From JBELHR01 sp049606855 (lineage in GTDB: Bacteria > Bacteroidota > Bacteroidia > Flavobacteriales > Flavobacteriaceae), in contig JBMYVY010000012.1 of NCBI GenBank assembly GCA_049606855.1, forward strand, positions 3,034 to 67,033: 64,000 bases of DNA, in the 5' to 3' direction. Shown in pieces: positions 1 to 8,407 of this stretch. How positions within the stretch are numbered: position 1 is the stretch's first letter; each line of letters starts with the position of its first letter. The position numbers were made by a program, and so were the translations under genes. The notes beneath the pieces were generated by a model. That model was not told where the DNA came from. It was given only the letters and a program-made list of their open reading frames with translations, and searched no databases.

Positions 1-2
1 CA

Positions 3-614
3 ATTAAAAAAGCAGAACTCAATCCAAAAATCAAATCTTTGATGGCTTATAGCAATGCCCAAAATGCTATTACTTATACTGAAGATTTAGAAAATTATTA
101 TGCAACTTACAAGGACCTTGAATTGAATAAAGAGCATCTTGTAGAAATAGATAAAGTTTATGAAGATCTTCTGACTATTGCTCAAGGTCAAACATCTCCA
201 GTTTTCAACAATTATGAAAATTTCAATGGGGGAACAAACTCCTTGTCTGATTATGCTGGGAAATACGTGTATTTAGACATATGGGCACAATGGTGTGGTC
301 CTTGTAAAAGAGAAATTCCATACTTACAAAAAGTAGAGGCTCAATACCACGGAAAAAATATAGAATTTATTTCCATCTCTATAGATAAGAAAGAAGACTA
401 CGATAAATGGAGAGCCATGGTTGAAGACAAAAACCTTGGTGGGGTTCAATTATTAGCAGATGATGCTTGGAACTCTGAATTTGTAAAAAATTACTTAATT
501 CGTGGAATCCCTCGATTTATTCTTGTAGATCCTGATGGAAAAATAGTATCGAGTAATGCCCCTAGACCGTCGGATGAAAAATTAGTTAAACTATTCGAAG
601 ATTTAAAAATCTAA
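3..614 (+). CDS. TlpA-like thioredoxin-fold protein (5' end outside window)
   Basis: The reading frame is open back to base 3, so the start codon lies upstream of the window. The visible part ends in a TlpA/AhpC-type thioredoxin domain with the redox motif WCGPC inside WAQWCGPCKREIPYL (about bases 285-330) and the cis-Pro region GIPRFILVDPDGKI. Such domains act as periplasmic thiol oxidoreductases; the substrate is unknown. It is followed 48 bases later by a lipoprotein with a closely similar thioredoxin domain, so the two look like a tandem duplication. Family is clear, specific role is not. Confidence 0.85.
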   Translation: MKKAELNPKIKSLMAYSNAQNAITYTEDLENYYATYKDLELNKEHLVEIDKVYEDLLTIAQGQTSPVFNNYENFNGGTNSLSDYAGKYVYLDIWAQWCGPCKREIPYLQKVEAQYHGKNIEFISISIDKKEDYDKWRAMVEDKNLGGVQLLADDAWNSEFVKNYLIRGIPRFILVDPDGKIVSSNAPRPSDEKLVKLFEDLKI

Positions 615-661
615 TGTAAGTTTGCATTTTGGTCTACGACCTTTAGAAACACAATTTAATT

Positions 662-1684
662 ATGAAAAAAAGAAATATTTTATTGGGCTTGGCTTCAGCA
701 GCGTTACTTTTTGTATCCTGTGCTGATCCTGCACCAAAAGATTACGCAAGTATCTCAGGAGAAATTACTAATGCAACGATTGAAAACTTAGGATTAAATT
801 CTAATAAAGGCTCTAAAGATATCGCGGTGGACTCCCAAGGACGTTTTTCGGATACTTTAAAAGTACAAGAAGGTCAATTTTTTCAGCTAAACTTAGAAAC
901 AGCTTACGCTTTTGTTTATCTGAAAAATGGTTATGATTTGAATCTTACTGTAGATCAAAATGATGTTGAAAACACCCTGTCTTTTTCTGGAGAAGGAGCC
1001 GACACCAATAACTACTTAGTAGAAAAGGTAAAACTCAATGAGAAACTACTTAACCCAGAGATTTATTTTAATCTTCCGGAGCAAGAATATACCTCACAAC
1101 TGGCTGATGCTAAAAAGCAGTTGGAGGATGTAGTTGCCAATGCAGGAGATTTAGATAGCTCCCTTGCCTCTCAAGAAAGAAATATGCATGCTAATTTTTT
1201 CAATTTTGTAGAATCAAATTATGAAAATGAACGCAACATGCGTATAAAATTTGCTCCGGGAAAACCATCTCCGGAATTTGTGGATTATGAAAACTATGCT
1301 GGAGGAAAAACTTCCCTGGTAGATCTTCGAGGGAAATACGTCTATATCGACATGTGGGCCACTTGGTGCGGACCTTGCAAACAAGAAATCCCTTATCTAA
1401 AGGAATTAGAAGAAAAATACCACGGAAAGGACATTCATTTTGTGAGTATATCAATCGATCGTCCGAATAAATACGAAGCTTGGAAAACAATGGTAAATGA
1501 TAAAGAACTTTCAGGTATTCAATTATATGCCGGAGAGGACCCTGCTTTTCAAGTTGCTTATAACATCAACAGTATACCTCGATTTATCTTAATTGACCCA
1601 TCGGGTAACATTGTCAATGCGAATGCACCTAGACCATCCTCTGGAACTGTAATCGAAGGTCTGTTTACTTCTTTAGGGATTTAG
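662..1684 (+). CDS. TlpA-family thiol-disulfide lipoprotein
   Basis: A 340-residue protein with a type II signal peptide whose lipobox LFVSC places the lipidated cysteine at residue 20. Residues about 28-200 form a poorly conserved N-terminal region with beta-rich then helical character, resembling the DUF4369-type halves seen in Bacteroidota TlpA proteins. Residues about 205-340 are a thioredoxin domain with WATWCGPCKQEIPYL (redox cysteines near 236 and 239) and GIPRF-like SIPRFILIDPSGNI. It is probably anchored in an envelope membrane, reducing or isomerising disulfides there. The preceding partial gene is a paralogue and both share the C-terminal NAPRPS signature. A terminator follows directly. 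Confidence 0.88.
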   Translation: MKKRNILLGLASAALLFVSCADPAPKDYASISGEITNATIENLGLNSNKGSKDIAVDSQGRFSDTLKVQEGQFFQLNLETAYAFVYLKNGYDLNLTVDQNDVENTLSFSGEGADTNNYLVEKVKLNEKLLNPEIYFNLPEQEYTSQLADAKKQLEDVVANAGDLDSSLASQERNMHANFFNFVESNYENERNMRIKFAPGKPSPEFVDYENYAGGKTSLVDLRGKYVYIDMWATWCGPCKQEIPYLKELEEKYHGKDIHFVSISIDRPNKYEAWKTMVNDKELSGIQLYAGEDPAFQVAYNINSIPRFILIDPSGNIVNANAPRPSSGTVIEGLFTSLGI

Positions 1685-1710
1685 AATTCAGATAGTTCTA
1701 GACAAATAAA

Positions 1711-1740
1711 AAAGGCTCCGAATTATCGGAGCCTTTTTTA
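1711..1740. terminator. Bidirectional intrinsic terminator
   Basis: Stem GGCTCCG/CGGAGCC with a six-base loop, flanked by an A run on the left and a T run on the right. It can end both the TlpA pair (plus) and accA (minus), which converge here. Confidence 0.9.
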
Positions 1741-1762
1741 TTTTATTTCGAAGAACCGATTC

Positions 1763-2716
1763 TTATTCCGAATACACTCCCATACTATCGTATTTCTTCA
1801 TTCTCTTTTGCACTAAATCTTCCTCAGATAAATCCTTTAAATCATCAAAGGATTTGACAATAGTTTTCCTTACTGCCTCAAATGCACCCTCACGATCATA
1901 ATGCGCACCTCCTAATGGCTCCTTAATAATGCCATCAATCAGTTTCATTTTTTTCATATCCTCAGCAGTTAACTTCAAAGCCTCTGCTGCTTGTTCTTTA
2001 TATTCCCATGAGCGCCACAAAATTGAAGAACAAGACTCAGGAGAAATTACAGTATACCAAGTGTTTTCCATCATGTATACGCGATCTCCAACTCCAATTC
2101 CGATAGCTCCACCTGACGCACCTTCTCCAATTATTACTGAAATCACAGGAGTCTTAAGTAGGGTCATCTCAAAAATATTTCTTGCAATAGCTTCTCCTTG
2201 ACCACGCTCTTCAGCTTCTAATCCCGGATAAGCTCCTGGCGTATCGACAAAAGTCACCACAGGAATTCCAAACTTTTCAGCCATTTTCATCAGCCTTAGC
2301 GCTTTTCTATACCCCTCTGGATTAGCCATACCAAAATTACGGTATTGACGCATTTTGGTATTTACTCCTTTTTGTTGCCCAATAAACATAAAAGACTGGT
2401 CCCCTATTTTACCAAGACCACCGATCATTGCCTTATCGTCCTTTACACCACGATCTCCGTGTAACTCTAAAAAACTATCACCTGCAAGCGCTTGAATATA
2501 ATCTAAAGTATATGGTCGGTCCGGATGACGAGACAACTGAACACGTTGCCATGGAGTCAAATTTTTATATATTTCTTTTCTTGTTTCAAGAAGTTTTTTT
2601 TCAATTTTTTTGCAAGTGGCCGTTACATCTACGTCACTTTCTTCCCCTATAACAGCACACTTAGTCAGTTGCTCTTCTAGGTCCTTAATCGGTAATTCAA
2701 AATCTAAATATTCCAT
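1763..2716 (-). CDS. accA: Acetyl-CoA carboxylase carboxyltransferase subunit alpha
   Basis: A 317-residue AccA, the usual length. Together with AccD it forms the cytoplasmic carboxyltransferase that moves CO2 from carboxybiotin to acetyl-CoA, the committed step of fatty acid synthesis. Recognisable are the N-terminal helical region (LTPWQRVQLSRHPDRPY, about 56-72) and the crotonase-fold core with ELHGDRGVKDDKAMIGG, TPGAYPG and GEGASGGAIGIGVGD, which build the acyl-CoA oxyanion pocket. accD is not in the window. A -7 promoter element lies just upstream, so it is probably transcribed alone and ends at the shared terminator at 1711-1740. Confidence 0.97.
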   Translation of the reverse strand: MEYLDFELPIKDLEEQLTKCAVIGEESDVDVTATCKKIEKKLLETRKEIYKNLTPWQRVQLSRHPDRPYTLDYIQALAGDSFLELHGDRGVKDDKAMIGGLGKIGDQSFMFIGQQKGVNTKMRQYRNFGMANPEGYRKALRLMKMAEKFGIPVVTFVDTPGAYPGLEAEERGQGEAIARNIFEMTLLKTPVISVIIGEGASGGAIGIGVGDRVYMMENTWYTVISPESCSSILWRSWEYKEQAAEALKLTAEDMKKMKLIDGIIKEPLGGAHYDREGAFEAVRKTIVKSFDDLKDLSEEDLVQKRMKKYDSMGVYSE

Positions 2717-2737
2717 AATTAAATATTTTGCTAGCTA

Positions 2738-2745
2738 CAAATATA
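2738..2745 (-). promoter_or_regulatory. -7 element of the accA promoter
   Basis: TATATTTG matches the Bacteroidota -7 consensus TAnnTTTG, 22 bases before the accA start. I see no convincing TTG at the -33 position, so the promoter call is moderate. Confidence 0.5.
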
Positions 2746-2770
2746 AAAACTTAAACTATTAGGTGATATT

Positions 2771-3676
2771 TTATTTTCGTTTTTTGACCAAAGCATTTTT
2801 TAAAATCCCATTGGATAGGACAACAATTAATATTACAACGGCTCCAAAATAAAATCGCAAGTCCATATGTTCCTTTTCGCCAAAGATTAAAACGGCCAAC
2901 AGTATTCCATAAACTGGTTCAAGATTAGTGGTCAACATAACCGTATAAGGACTCAGAACCTTCATGACTTTTACAGACATTATAAAGGCAAAAGCCGTAC
3001 AAACACTTGCTAATAAAATCAGATAATACCAATCAGAGGCATTTAAATTGAAAAATTCAGAACCAAAACCATCATTAAAAAGGATATAAATACTGAGAAA
3101 AACAACCCCAAAACCCAATTCATAAAATGTGATCATTGTAGGACGATGCTTTTTAACCATAACCCCGTTAACAACAGAAAACACAGCTGCAAGAAATGCC
3201 GATATCAACCCATAAATTACTCCCAATAAATAATTCGGATTCAATTGACCTCCGCCATCTTCCTTGAAAATAAGATAGAGTGCCAAAATTACAATTAGGC
3301 CCAAAAAAACTTCGAATTTATACACTCTTCTTTTAAAGAATATAGGCTCTATAAGACTTCCAAAAAATGCCCCTGTACTCATAGTAATCAGGGCAACAGA
3401 AACATTAGATACTTTTATCGCTGCAAAAAAGGTAACCCAGTGAACAGCAATAATCGAACCGGCTATGAATAATTTCAACAAGGTCTTGGAGTTGACCTTT
3501 AGTGATTGCTTTTTAAACAGCAGATAGACACCAATAAAAACAGTAGCCAACAGCATTCTATACCAAACTAAAGGAATAGAATCTAGACTAATTAACGCAC
3601 CTAAAATTGCTGTAAACCCCCAAATAAATACAATGAGATGTAAAAGAGCTATATTTTGATTTCTAGTTTTTGGCAC
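2771..3676 (-). CDS. EamA-family drug/metabolite transporter
   Basis: A 301-residue inner-membrane protein with about ten hydrophobic segments in two EamA repeats (about 5-135 and 150-290), as in the DMT superfamily (RhaT/YdcZ-like exporters). Substrate cannot be told from sequence. I place the start at the GTG at 3676, which overlaps the end of the LptF/G gene by 14 bases. A longer in-frame start at ATG 3730 would overlap by 68 bases and add a poorly conserved N-terminal stretch. It is the last gene of the minus-strand run tgt-lptF/G-eamA. Confidence 0.85.
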   Translation of the reverse strand: MPKTRNQNIALLHLIVFIWGFTAILGALISLDSIPLVWYRMLLATVFIGVYLLFKKQSLKVNSKTLLKLFIAGSIIAVHWVTFFAAIKVSNVSVALITMSTGAFFGSLIEPIFFKRRVYKFEVFLGLIVILALYLIFKEDGGGQLNPNYLLGVIYGLISAFLAAVFSVVNGVMVKKHRPTMITFYELGFGVVFLSIYILFNDGFGSEFFNLNASDWYYLILLASVCTAFAFIMSVKVMKVLSPYTVMLTTNLEPVYGILLAVLIFGEKEHMDLRFYFGAVVILIVVLSNGILKNALVKKRK

Positions 3677-4751
3677 GATAATAAAGATATATTGACAGAA
3701 TTCCGAAAGCAATATTGGGGAACCATACATTTAAAAACGCATTTGCTCCAGCGACTGCTCCCAGCACCTCTCCTACTTTCATGAAAAAAACATAGATAAA
3801 CATCAATCCGATCCCAATGGCTAGGTTCACTCCCATTCCTCCTCTTCGTTTTCGTGAGGCCAAAGAAACAGCGATTAAGGTCAAGATATAAGAAGATACA
3901 GGCAAACTGGTTCTTTTATAACGCTCCACATAATAACTATTTAGATTCTTTACCCCTCTTGACTCAGCGGTAGAAATAAATTGATTTAATTCTGGAGTTG
4001 TAAATTCTTTGGCTTTGGAATCCGCAAATTCCAAATCTGCAGGAGTAAAGGGAAAAATAGTATCTAAACGATTTCCAGATCGAATCTTATCATCCTTATT
4101 TTCATTGACAAATCGCTCTTTGAAGGCCGTCAGTCGAAAGCTCGTATCTGCAGGCTTGAAACTAATATTATCTGCGGTTAATTTGTATTTTAATTTTCTG
4201 TCTTCGTAAGTCTCAAATGAAAAATAATACCCCTGGTTCCTCTGTAAATTAAATCGATCAATAAAAATATAATTGTTCTGATCCAGTTGTAAACTTACAT
4301 GACGAACAAAATTAGCTTGACTCTTCTTTTTCTTTTTGATATAATCCTTTTCAAATTGAATAAATTCCTTTTGAGTTTTCGGTACGACAAAATGATTCAT
4401 TGCTAAAGCATAAACGCAAATTATAGAAGCTCCTACAAAATAAGGATATAAGAAACGGGTAAATGAAATTTGACTACTATTAACTGCAACAATCTCTGTG
4501 TTGCCAGCCAATTTACTAGTAAACATAATGACCGAAATAAATAAGGCCAATGGTAAGAAAGTATTGGAATAATATACTACGAAATTGACATAATACTGAT
4601 CAATAACTTCAAAAAAAGTTAAATTTGCATTCAAAAATTTATCGATCTTTTCACTCACATCAATTGCAATTGCAATCGGGATAAAGACCAATAAGGTAAA
4701 AAAGAATGTCTGTAGATATCTCTTAAGTAGATATTTATCCAGTATTCTCAT
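3663..4751 (-). CDS. LptF/LptG (YjgP/YjgQ) family permease
   Basis: A 362-residue permease with the layout of LptF/LptG: transmembrane segments near residues 12-35, 58-80 and 98-120, a periplasmic beta-jellyroll of about 150 residues, and three more segments at about 278-358. In the LptB2FG ABC transporter these subunits extract lipopolysaccharide from the inner membrane. I cannot separate LptF from LptG by eye. The start overlaps the tgt stop by four bases (ATGA type), so translation is coupled. Confidence 0.85.
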   Translation of the reverse strand: MRILDKYLLKRYLQTFFFTLLVFIPIAIAIDVSEKIDKFLNANLTFFEVIDQYYVNFVVYYSNTFLPLALFISVIMFTSKLAGNTEIVAVNSSQISFTRFLYPYFVGASIICVYALAMNHFVVPKTQKEFIQFEKDYIKKKKKSQANFVRHVSLQLDQNNYIFIDRFNLQRNQGYYFSFETYEDRKLKYKLTADNISFKPADTSFRLTAFKERFVNENKDDKIRSGNRLDTIFPFTPADLEFADSKAKEFTTPELNQFISTAESRGVKNLNSYYVERYKRTSLPVSSYILTLIAVSLASRKRRGGMGVNLAIGIGLMFIYVFFMKVGEVLGAVAGANAFLNVWFPNIAFGILSIYLYYRAKN

Positions 4752-5878
4752 AATCGTTTATTCATTTGGTTTACCATCATGTTTTTCCAAGAAGCAAAAT
4801 CTCCATCTAAAATATGTTTTCTTGCCTCACGGGTTAACCATAAATAAAAACCTAAATTATGAATGGATGCAATTTGTTTTCCGAGCATTTCATTGGCCGC
4901 AAACAAATGACGTAGATAGGCCTTTGAATACAGCAAATCAACATCTGTAATCCCCATTTCATCTATCGGCGAGAAATCATCTGCCCATTTTCTGTTTTTA
5001 ATATTAATGGTTCCATGAGCGGTAAATAGCATGCCATTTCTAGCATTTCTAGTTGGCATTACACAATCAAACATATCCACTCCAAGCGCAATGTTCTCTA
5101 AAATATTTATTGGAGTACCAACCCCCATCAAGTACCTCGGTTTGTCCTCAGGTAAGATGTCACAAACGACCTCGGTCATTGCGTACATCTCCTCTGCCGG
5201 CTCTCCTACTGAAAGCCCTCCAATTGCATTTCCTGCTGCACCTCTCGAAGCAATATACTCTGCGGATTGTTTTCTTAAATCTTTATAAGTACTTCCTTGA
5301 ACAATAGGAAAGAACGTTTGTTGGTAGTTGTAGAGGTATGGAGTTTTCTCCAAGTGATTAATACACCTATCAAGCCATCGATGAGTCATGTGCATTGATC
5401 TTTTAGCATATGAATAATCACATGGATAAGGCGTACATTCGTCAAAAGCCATGATAATATCGGCACCAATCTCTCTTTGAATATCCATTACTCCTTCAGG
5501 AGTGAAAAAATGATAGGATCCATCGATATGAGATTTAAACTTAACTCCCTCTTCTTTGATTTTTCTTCGTCCAGACAAAGAATAAACTTGATATCCACCA
5601 GAATCTGTCAAAATAGGTCGATCCCAATTCATAAATTTATGGAGGCCACCTGCTTTTTTGAGTATATCCGTTGAAGGTCGTAAATACAAGTGATATGTAT
5701 TACCCAAAATAATATCAGGATTGACTTGTTCTTTCAATTCCTTTTGATGCACACCTTTTACGGTCGCAACTGTTCCGACAGGCATAAAAATTGGAGTTTC
5801 AATTTTTCCGTGGTCAGTCTCTATAATTCCCGCCCTTGCTTTTGAGCCAGGATCTGTTCCTTTGATATCAAACTTCAT
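4748..5878 (-). CDS. tgt: Queuine/preQ1 tRNA-guanine transglycosylase
   Basis: A 376-residue Tgt that swaps guanine-34 for preQ1 in tRNAs with GUN anticodons; the tRNA-Asp(GUC) encoded 0.9 kb away is such a substrate. Seen: LTDSGGYQVYSLS (general acid/base Asp), GGLSVGE, and FDCVMPTRNARNG with the nucleophile Asp. Unusually, the C-terminal zinc site, normally CxCxxC followed by His, has none of its three cysteines: the stretch reads PIDEMGITDVDLLYSKAY before the retained SIHNL. The catalytic core looks intact. A -7 element lies at 5885-5892. Confidence 0.95.
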   Translation of the reverse strand: MKFDIKGTDPGSKARAGIIETDHGKIETPIFMPVGTVATVKGVHQKELKEQVNPDIILGNTYHLYLRPSTDILKKAGGLHKFMNWDRPILTDSGGYQVYSLSGRRKIKEEGVKFKSHIDGSYHFFTPEGVMDIQREIGADIIMAFDECTPYPCDYSYAKRSMHMTHRWLDRCINHLEKTPYLYNYQQTFFPIVQGSTYKDLRKQSAEYIASRGAAGNAIGGLSVGEPAEEMYAMTEVVCDILPEDKPRYLMGVGTPINILENIALGVDMFDCVMPTRNARNGMLFTAHGTINIKNRKWADDFSPIDEMGITDVDLLYSKAYLRHLFAANEMLGKQIASIHNLGFYLWLTREARKHILDGDFASWKNMMVNQMNKRL

Positions 5879-5884
5879 AAGTTA

Positions 5885-5892
5885 CAAAGATA
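5885..5892 (-). promoter_or_regulatory. -7 element before tgt
   Basis: TATCTTTG fits TAnnTTTG, 7 bases before the tgt start codon. It sits at the very end of the upstream rluF gene, and no clear -33 TTG is visible, so this is a tentative promoter. Confidence 0.35.
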
Positions 5893-5894
5893 AT

Positions 5895-6686
5895 TTATTT
5901 ATGTCTTTTCCTTCTTTTTCTTCCAAAGGATTTTGAAGGTGTAGTATTCTGGTTTTCTTGAGTTTTTGAAGAACCTTCAAGCATTTTGTTAATTCGAGTC
6001 ATTTCTTCTGAAGTCATTTCTCTCCATTGCCCGACTTTCAATCCATTTAAACCAATGTTCATAATTCGAACACGTTCAAGTTTTTTTACTTCAAAACCCA
6101 AATATTCACACATTCTGCGAATTTGACGATTGAGACCCTCAATTAAAACTATACTAAAGGATCGTTCTCCTGTTTTTTTAACCTTACACTTTTTTGTAAC
6201 CTTGCCTAAGATTGGAATTCCTGAGGACATCTTTTGTACGAAACTCTCATCTATTTCCTTGTCTACAACAACATGATATTCTTTTTCATGAGCATTACCT
6301 GCTCTCAAAATTTTATTTACAATATCTCCGTCGTTAGTTAAAAATATTAAACCTTGAGAAGGTTTATCAAGTCGACCAATAGGAAACAATCGTTCGTGAT
6401 ATCCTACAAATTTGACAATATTCTTAGATTCTTTGGAATCAGTGGTACAAACGATACCACGGGGCTTATTTAAGGCTATATAAACCAAGTTCTGTTTGGG
6501 CTCTACAATTCTTCCACTTACTTTAACTTCATCTCCAGGTTTTACTCTATTCCCTAAAATAGCTACTTGACCATTAATGGTTACTTGACCTTCTTGAATA
6601 AACCGTTCCGCTTCTCTTCTAGAACACATTCCAGTTGAGGATATGTATTTATTTACATTAATAGACTGATCGTTAGTTGAACTCAC
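5895..6686 (-). CDS. rluF: 23S rRNA pseudouridine synthase, RluF/RsuA family
   Basis: A 263-residue enzyme. Residues about 10-60 are an S4 RNA-binding domain (SSTGMCSRREAERFIQEGQV). The pseudouridine synthase core follows, with the catalytic aspartate in GRLDKPSQGLIFLTNDGD (about 117-134) and the GLNRQIRRMCEYLGF signature. The C-terminal tail is basic and disordered (GRKRRKRHK). The best match among RsuA/RluB/E/F types is RluF, which modifies U2604 of 23S rRNA; assignment to that exact position is inferred. Confidence 0.85.
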   Translation of the reverse strand: MSSTNDQSINVNKYISSTGMCSRREAERFIQEGQVTINGQVAILGNRVKPGDEVKVSGRIVEPKQNLVYIALNKPRGIVCTTDSKESKNIVKFVGYHERLFPIGRLDKPSQGLIFLTNDGDIVNKILRAGNAHEKEYHVVVDKEIDESFVQKMSSGIPILGKVTKKCKVKKTGERSFSIVLIEGLNRQIRRMCEYLGFEVKKLERVRIMNIGLNGLKVGQWREMTSEEMTRINKMLEGSSKTQENQNTTPSKSFGRKRRKRHK

Positions 6687-6710
6687 TCTTTTAGGCTTTA
6701 AAACAAAGAT

Positions 6711-6744
6711 AAAAAAAAAGCACCTCTAAAAAGAAGTGCTTTTT
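6711..6744 (-). terminator. Intrinsic terminator of tRNA-Asp
   Basis: On the minus strand a hairpin AAGCAC...GTGCTT followed by nine T residues lies directly after the tRNA 3' end. An A run on the other side could also let it act on plus-strand transcription. Confidence 0.8.
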
Positions 6745-6745
6745 G

Positions 6746-6819
6746 CGGTCTGGACGAGACTCGAACTCGCGACCCCCTGCGTGACAGGCAGGTATTCTAA
6801 CCAACTGAACTACCAGACC
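6746..6819 (-). tRNA. tRNA-Asp (anticodon GUC)
   Basis: A full cloverleaf of 74 bases: acceptor stem GGTCTGG/CCAGACC, D arm with AGTTCAGTTGGTTAGAAT, anticodon arm CCTGCCTGTCACGCAGG with GTC at its centre, and T arm with GTTCGAGTC. The 3' CCA is not encoded. It has its own promoter and terminator. Confidence 0.97.
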
Positions 6820-6836
6820 GTTGCATTTTGCGTGTG

Positions 6837-6866
6837 CAAATATACACTGCTTTTATATAAATACAA
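6837..6866 (-). promoter_or_regulatory. tRNA-Asp promoter, TTG-N19-TATATTTG
   Basis: A -33 TTG (6866-6864) and a -7 TATATTTG (6844-6837) are separated by exactly 19 bases, matching the Bacteroidota primary sigma consensus. Transcription would begin some ten bases before the mature tRNA. Confidence 0.8.
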
Positions 6867-6900
6867 TAGGTTTTTATTTTTTTTTTGAAAAAATCACAAA

Positions 6901-6932
6901 AAAAAAAGACGCTAGTTATAGCGTCTTTTTTT
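6901..6932. terminator. Terminator after trxA
   Basis: Stem AAGACGCT/AGCGTCTT with loop AGTTAT, flanked by A and T runs. On the minus strand it follows trxA by about 20 bases. Confidence 0.88.
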
Positions 6933-6951
6933 ATATGTTTAAAACTCAAGC

Positions 6952-7269
6952 TTATAGATGAGCATCAATTTTTCCTGTGTATGTAGCTTTTGGCGCAACA
7001 CCAACTTGCTTATCTACCACTTCACCATTCTTAAACAACAAAACAGTTGGAATATTTCTTACTCCATACTTTGCTGCAAATTCTTGGTTTGAATCAACAT
7101 CAACCTTTCCAACAACTGCTTTTCCGTCATAGTCACCTGCAATTTCCTCAATTACTGGTCCCACCATACGGCATGGTCCACACCACGCTGCCCAAAAGTC
7201 AACTAATACTGGTTTATCTGATTTTAATACTACCTCGTCGAAGGTTGCGTCTGTAATTTCTAAAGCCAT
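6952..7269 (-). CDS. trxA: Thioredoxin
   Basis: A 105-residue cytoplasmic thioredoxin of standard length. It has VDFWAAWCGPCRMVGPV with the redox WCGPC at about residues 30-34, and the cis-proline loop NIPTVLLF. It supplies electrons for ribonucleotide reductase, methionine sulfoxide reductase and other targets. It is transcribed alone from a clear promoter at 7295-7324 and is bounded by a terminator. Confidence 0.97.
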   Translation of the reverse strand: MALEITDATFDEVVLKSDKPVLVDFWAAWCGPCRMVGPVIEEIAGDYDGKAVVGKVDVDSNQEFAAKYGVRNIPTVLLFKNGEVVDKQVGVAPKATYTGKIDAHL

Positions 7270-7294
7270 AATTATTTTTTCTTAGTTTATACCA

Positions 7295-7324
7295 CAAAGG
7301 TAAGAGGTTTTTACTCATTTTCAA
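7295..7324 (-). promoter_or_regulatory. trxA promoter, TTG-N19-TACCTTTG
   Basis: TTG (7324-7322) and TACCTTTG (7302-7295) are 19 bases apart, an exact match to the Bacteroidota consensus; the trxA start is 26 bases downstream. I see nothing else definite in 7325-7450. Confidence 0.8.
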
Positions 7325-7450
7325 GCAGCCCTAAATCACAATTATTTATAGAAAGATTAGTTTAGACTATGTTAAAATTTTAAATGCAAGCCACATTCTG
7401 TATTTGTAGTAATTTTAGTTGTATCATAATAACCAAACTCATGCGGTAAA

Positions 7451-8407
7451 CTAAAATACTGCTTCTGCAATTTTTTTGATATTGTCTGCTCGTCCCATAG
7501 AATAATAATGAAGAACAGGTACTCCTGAATCTAATAACTCTTTACTTTGCTGAATCGCCCATTCAATCCCCACTTGCCTCACCTGCTTATTATCTTTTGA
7601 TTTTTCTATCGCAAGGGCCAATTCTTCAGGGAAATCTAAATGAAACACTTGAGGCAACATCTGTAAATGTCTTTTTACCGCTACTGGTTTAATCCCAGGA
7701 ATAATCGGTACATTTATCCCTATATTTCTAGCAGCATCAACAAATTCAAAGTATTTTTTATTGTCAAAAAACATTTGAGTCACCACGTAATCAGCGCCTG
7801 CGTCAACCTTCATTTTCAAGGCTTGTAAATCTCTATTTAAAGAAGGGGATTCAAAATGCTTTTCGGGATAGCCCGCTACTCCAATACAAAAATCAGGACT
7901 AAATTCCATATCCATTAAAGGATCTAGAAATTCTCCTGCATTAAGCGACTTAATTTGATGAACCAGTTCACTTGCATAGGTATGGCCATTTGAAGCTGGA
8001 GTAAAATAAGGTTCATGTTTCATTTTATCTCCCCTTAACGCCATTAAATTATCTATACCCAAATACTGACAATCAATGAGTAAATATTCCGTTTCTTCTT
8101 TTGAAAAACCTCCACATAAAACATGAGGTACTGTATCCACATTATATTTATACTTAAGGGCAGCACAAATTCCAATAGTTCCAGGTCTTTTCCTAGTTTT
8201 TCGGCGTTCGAACAAGCCGTTACCTTTTGGAATATCAATATATTCTTCCCTTGAGGTAGTTACATCAATAAATGGAGGATTAAATTCCATTAAAGGGTCG
8301 ATATTATCATAAAGCTTCTGAATGTCCTTGCCTTTTTCAGGAGTAACGATTTCAAAAGAAAACAAGGTTTTTCCTTGGGCCCTATTAATGTGATCAGTTA
8401 TTTTCAT
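7451..8407 (-). CDS. metF: 5,10-Methylenetetrahydrofolate reductase
   Basis: A 318-residue MetF with a TIM-barrel flavoprotein fold: TLFSFEIVTP at the N terminus (catalytic Glu in FEIVTP), the folate-binding LMALRGD (about 118-124), and GADYVVTQMFFDN with GIKPV. It reduces methylene-THF to methyl-THF, the methyl donor for MetH, which is encoded directly upstream. The metF start is immediately next to the metH stop with no gap. It is the last gene of the SAM-I-controlled operon; no clear terminator was found behind it. Confidence 0.95.
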   Translation of the reverse strand: MKITDHINRAQGKTLFSFEIVTPEKGKDIQKLYDNIDPLMEFNPPFIDVTTSREEYIDIPKGNGLFERRKTRKRPGTIGICAALKYKYNVDTVPHVLCGGFSKEETEYLLIDCQYLGIDNLMALRGDKMKHEPYFTPASNGHTYASELVHQIKSLNAGEFLDPLMDMEFSPDFCIGVAGYPEKHFESPSLNRDLQALKMKVDAGADYVVTQMFFDNKKYFEFVDAARNIGINVPIIPGIKPVAVKRHLQMLPQVFHLDFPEELALAIEKSKDNKQVRQVGIEWAIQQSKELLDSGVPVLHYYSMGRADNIKKIAEAVF

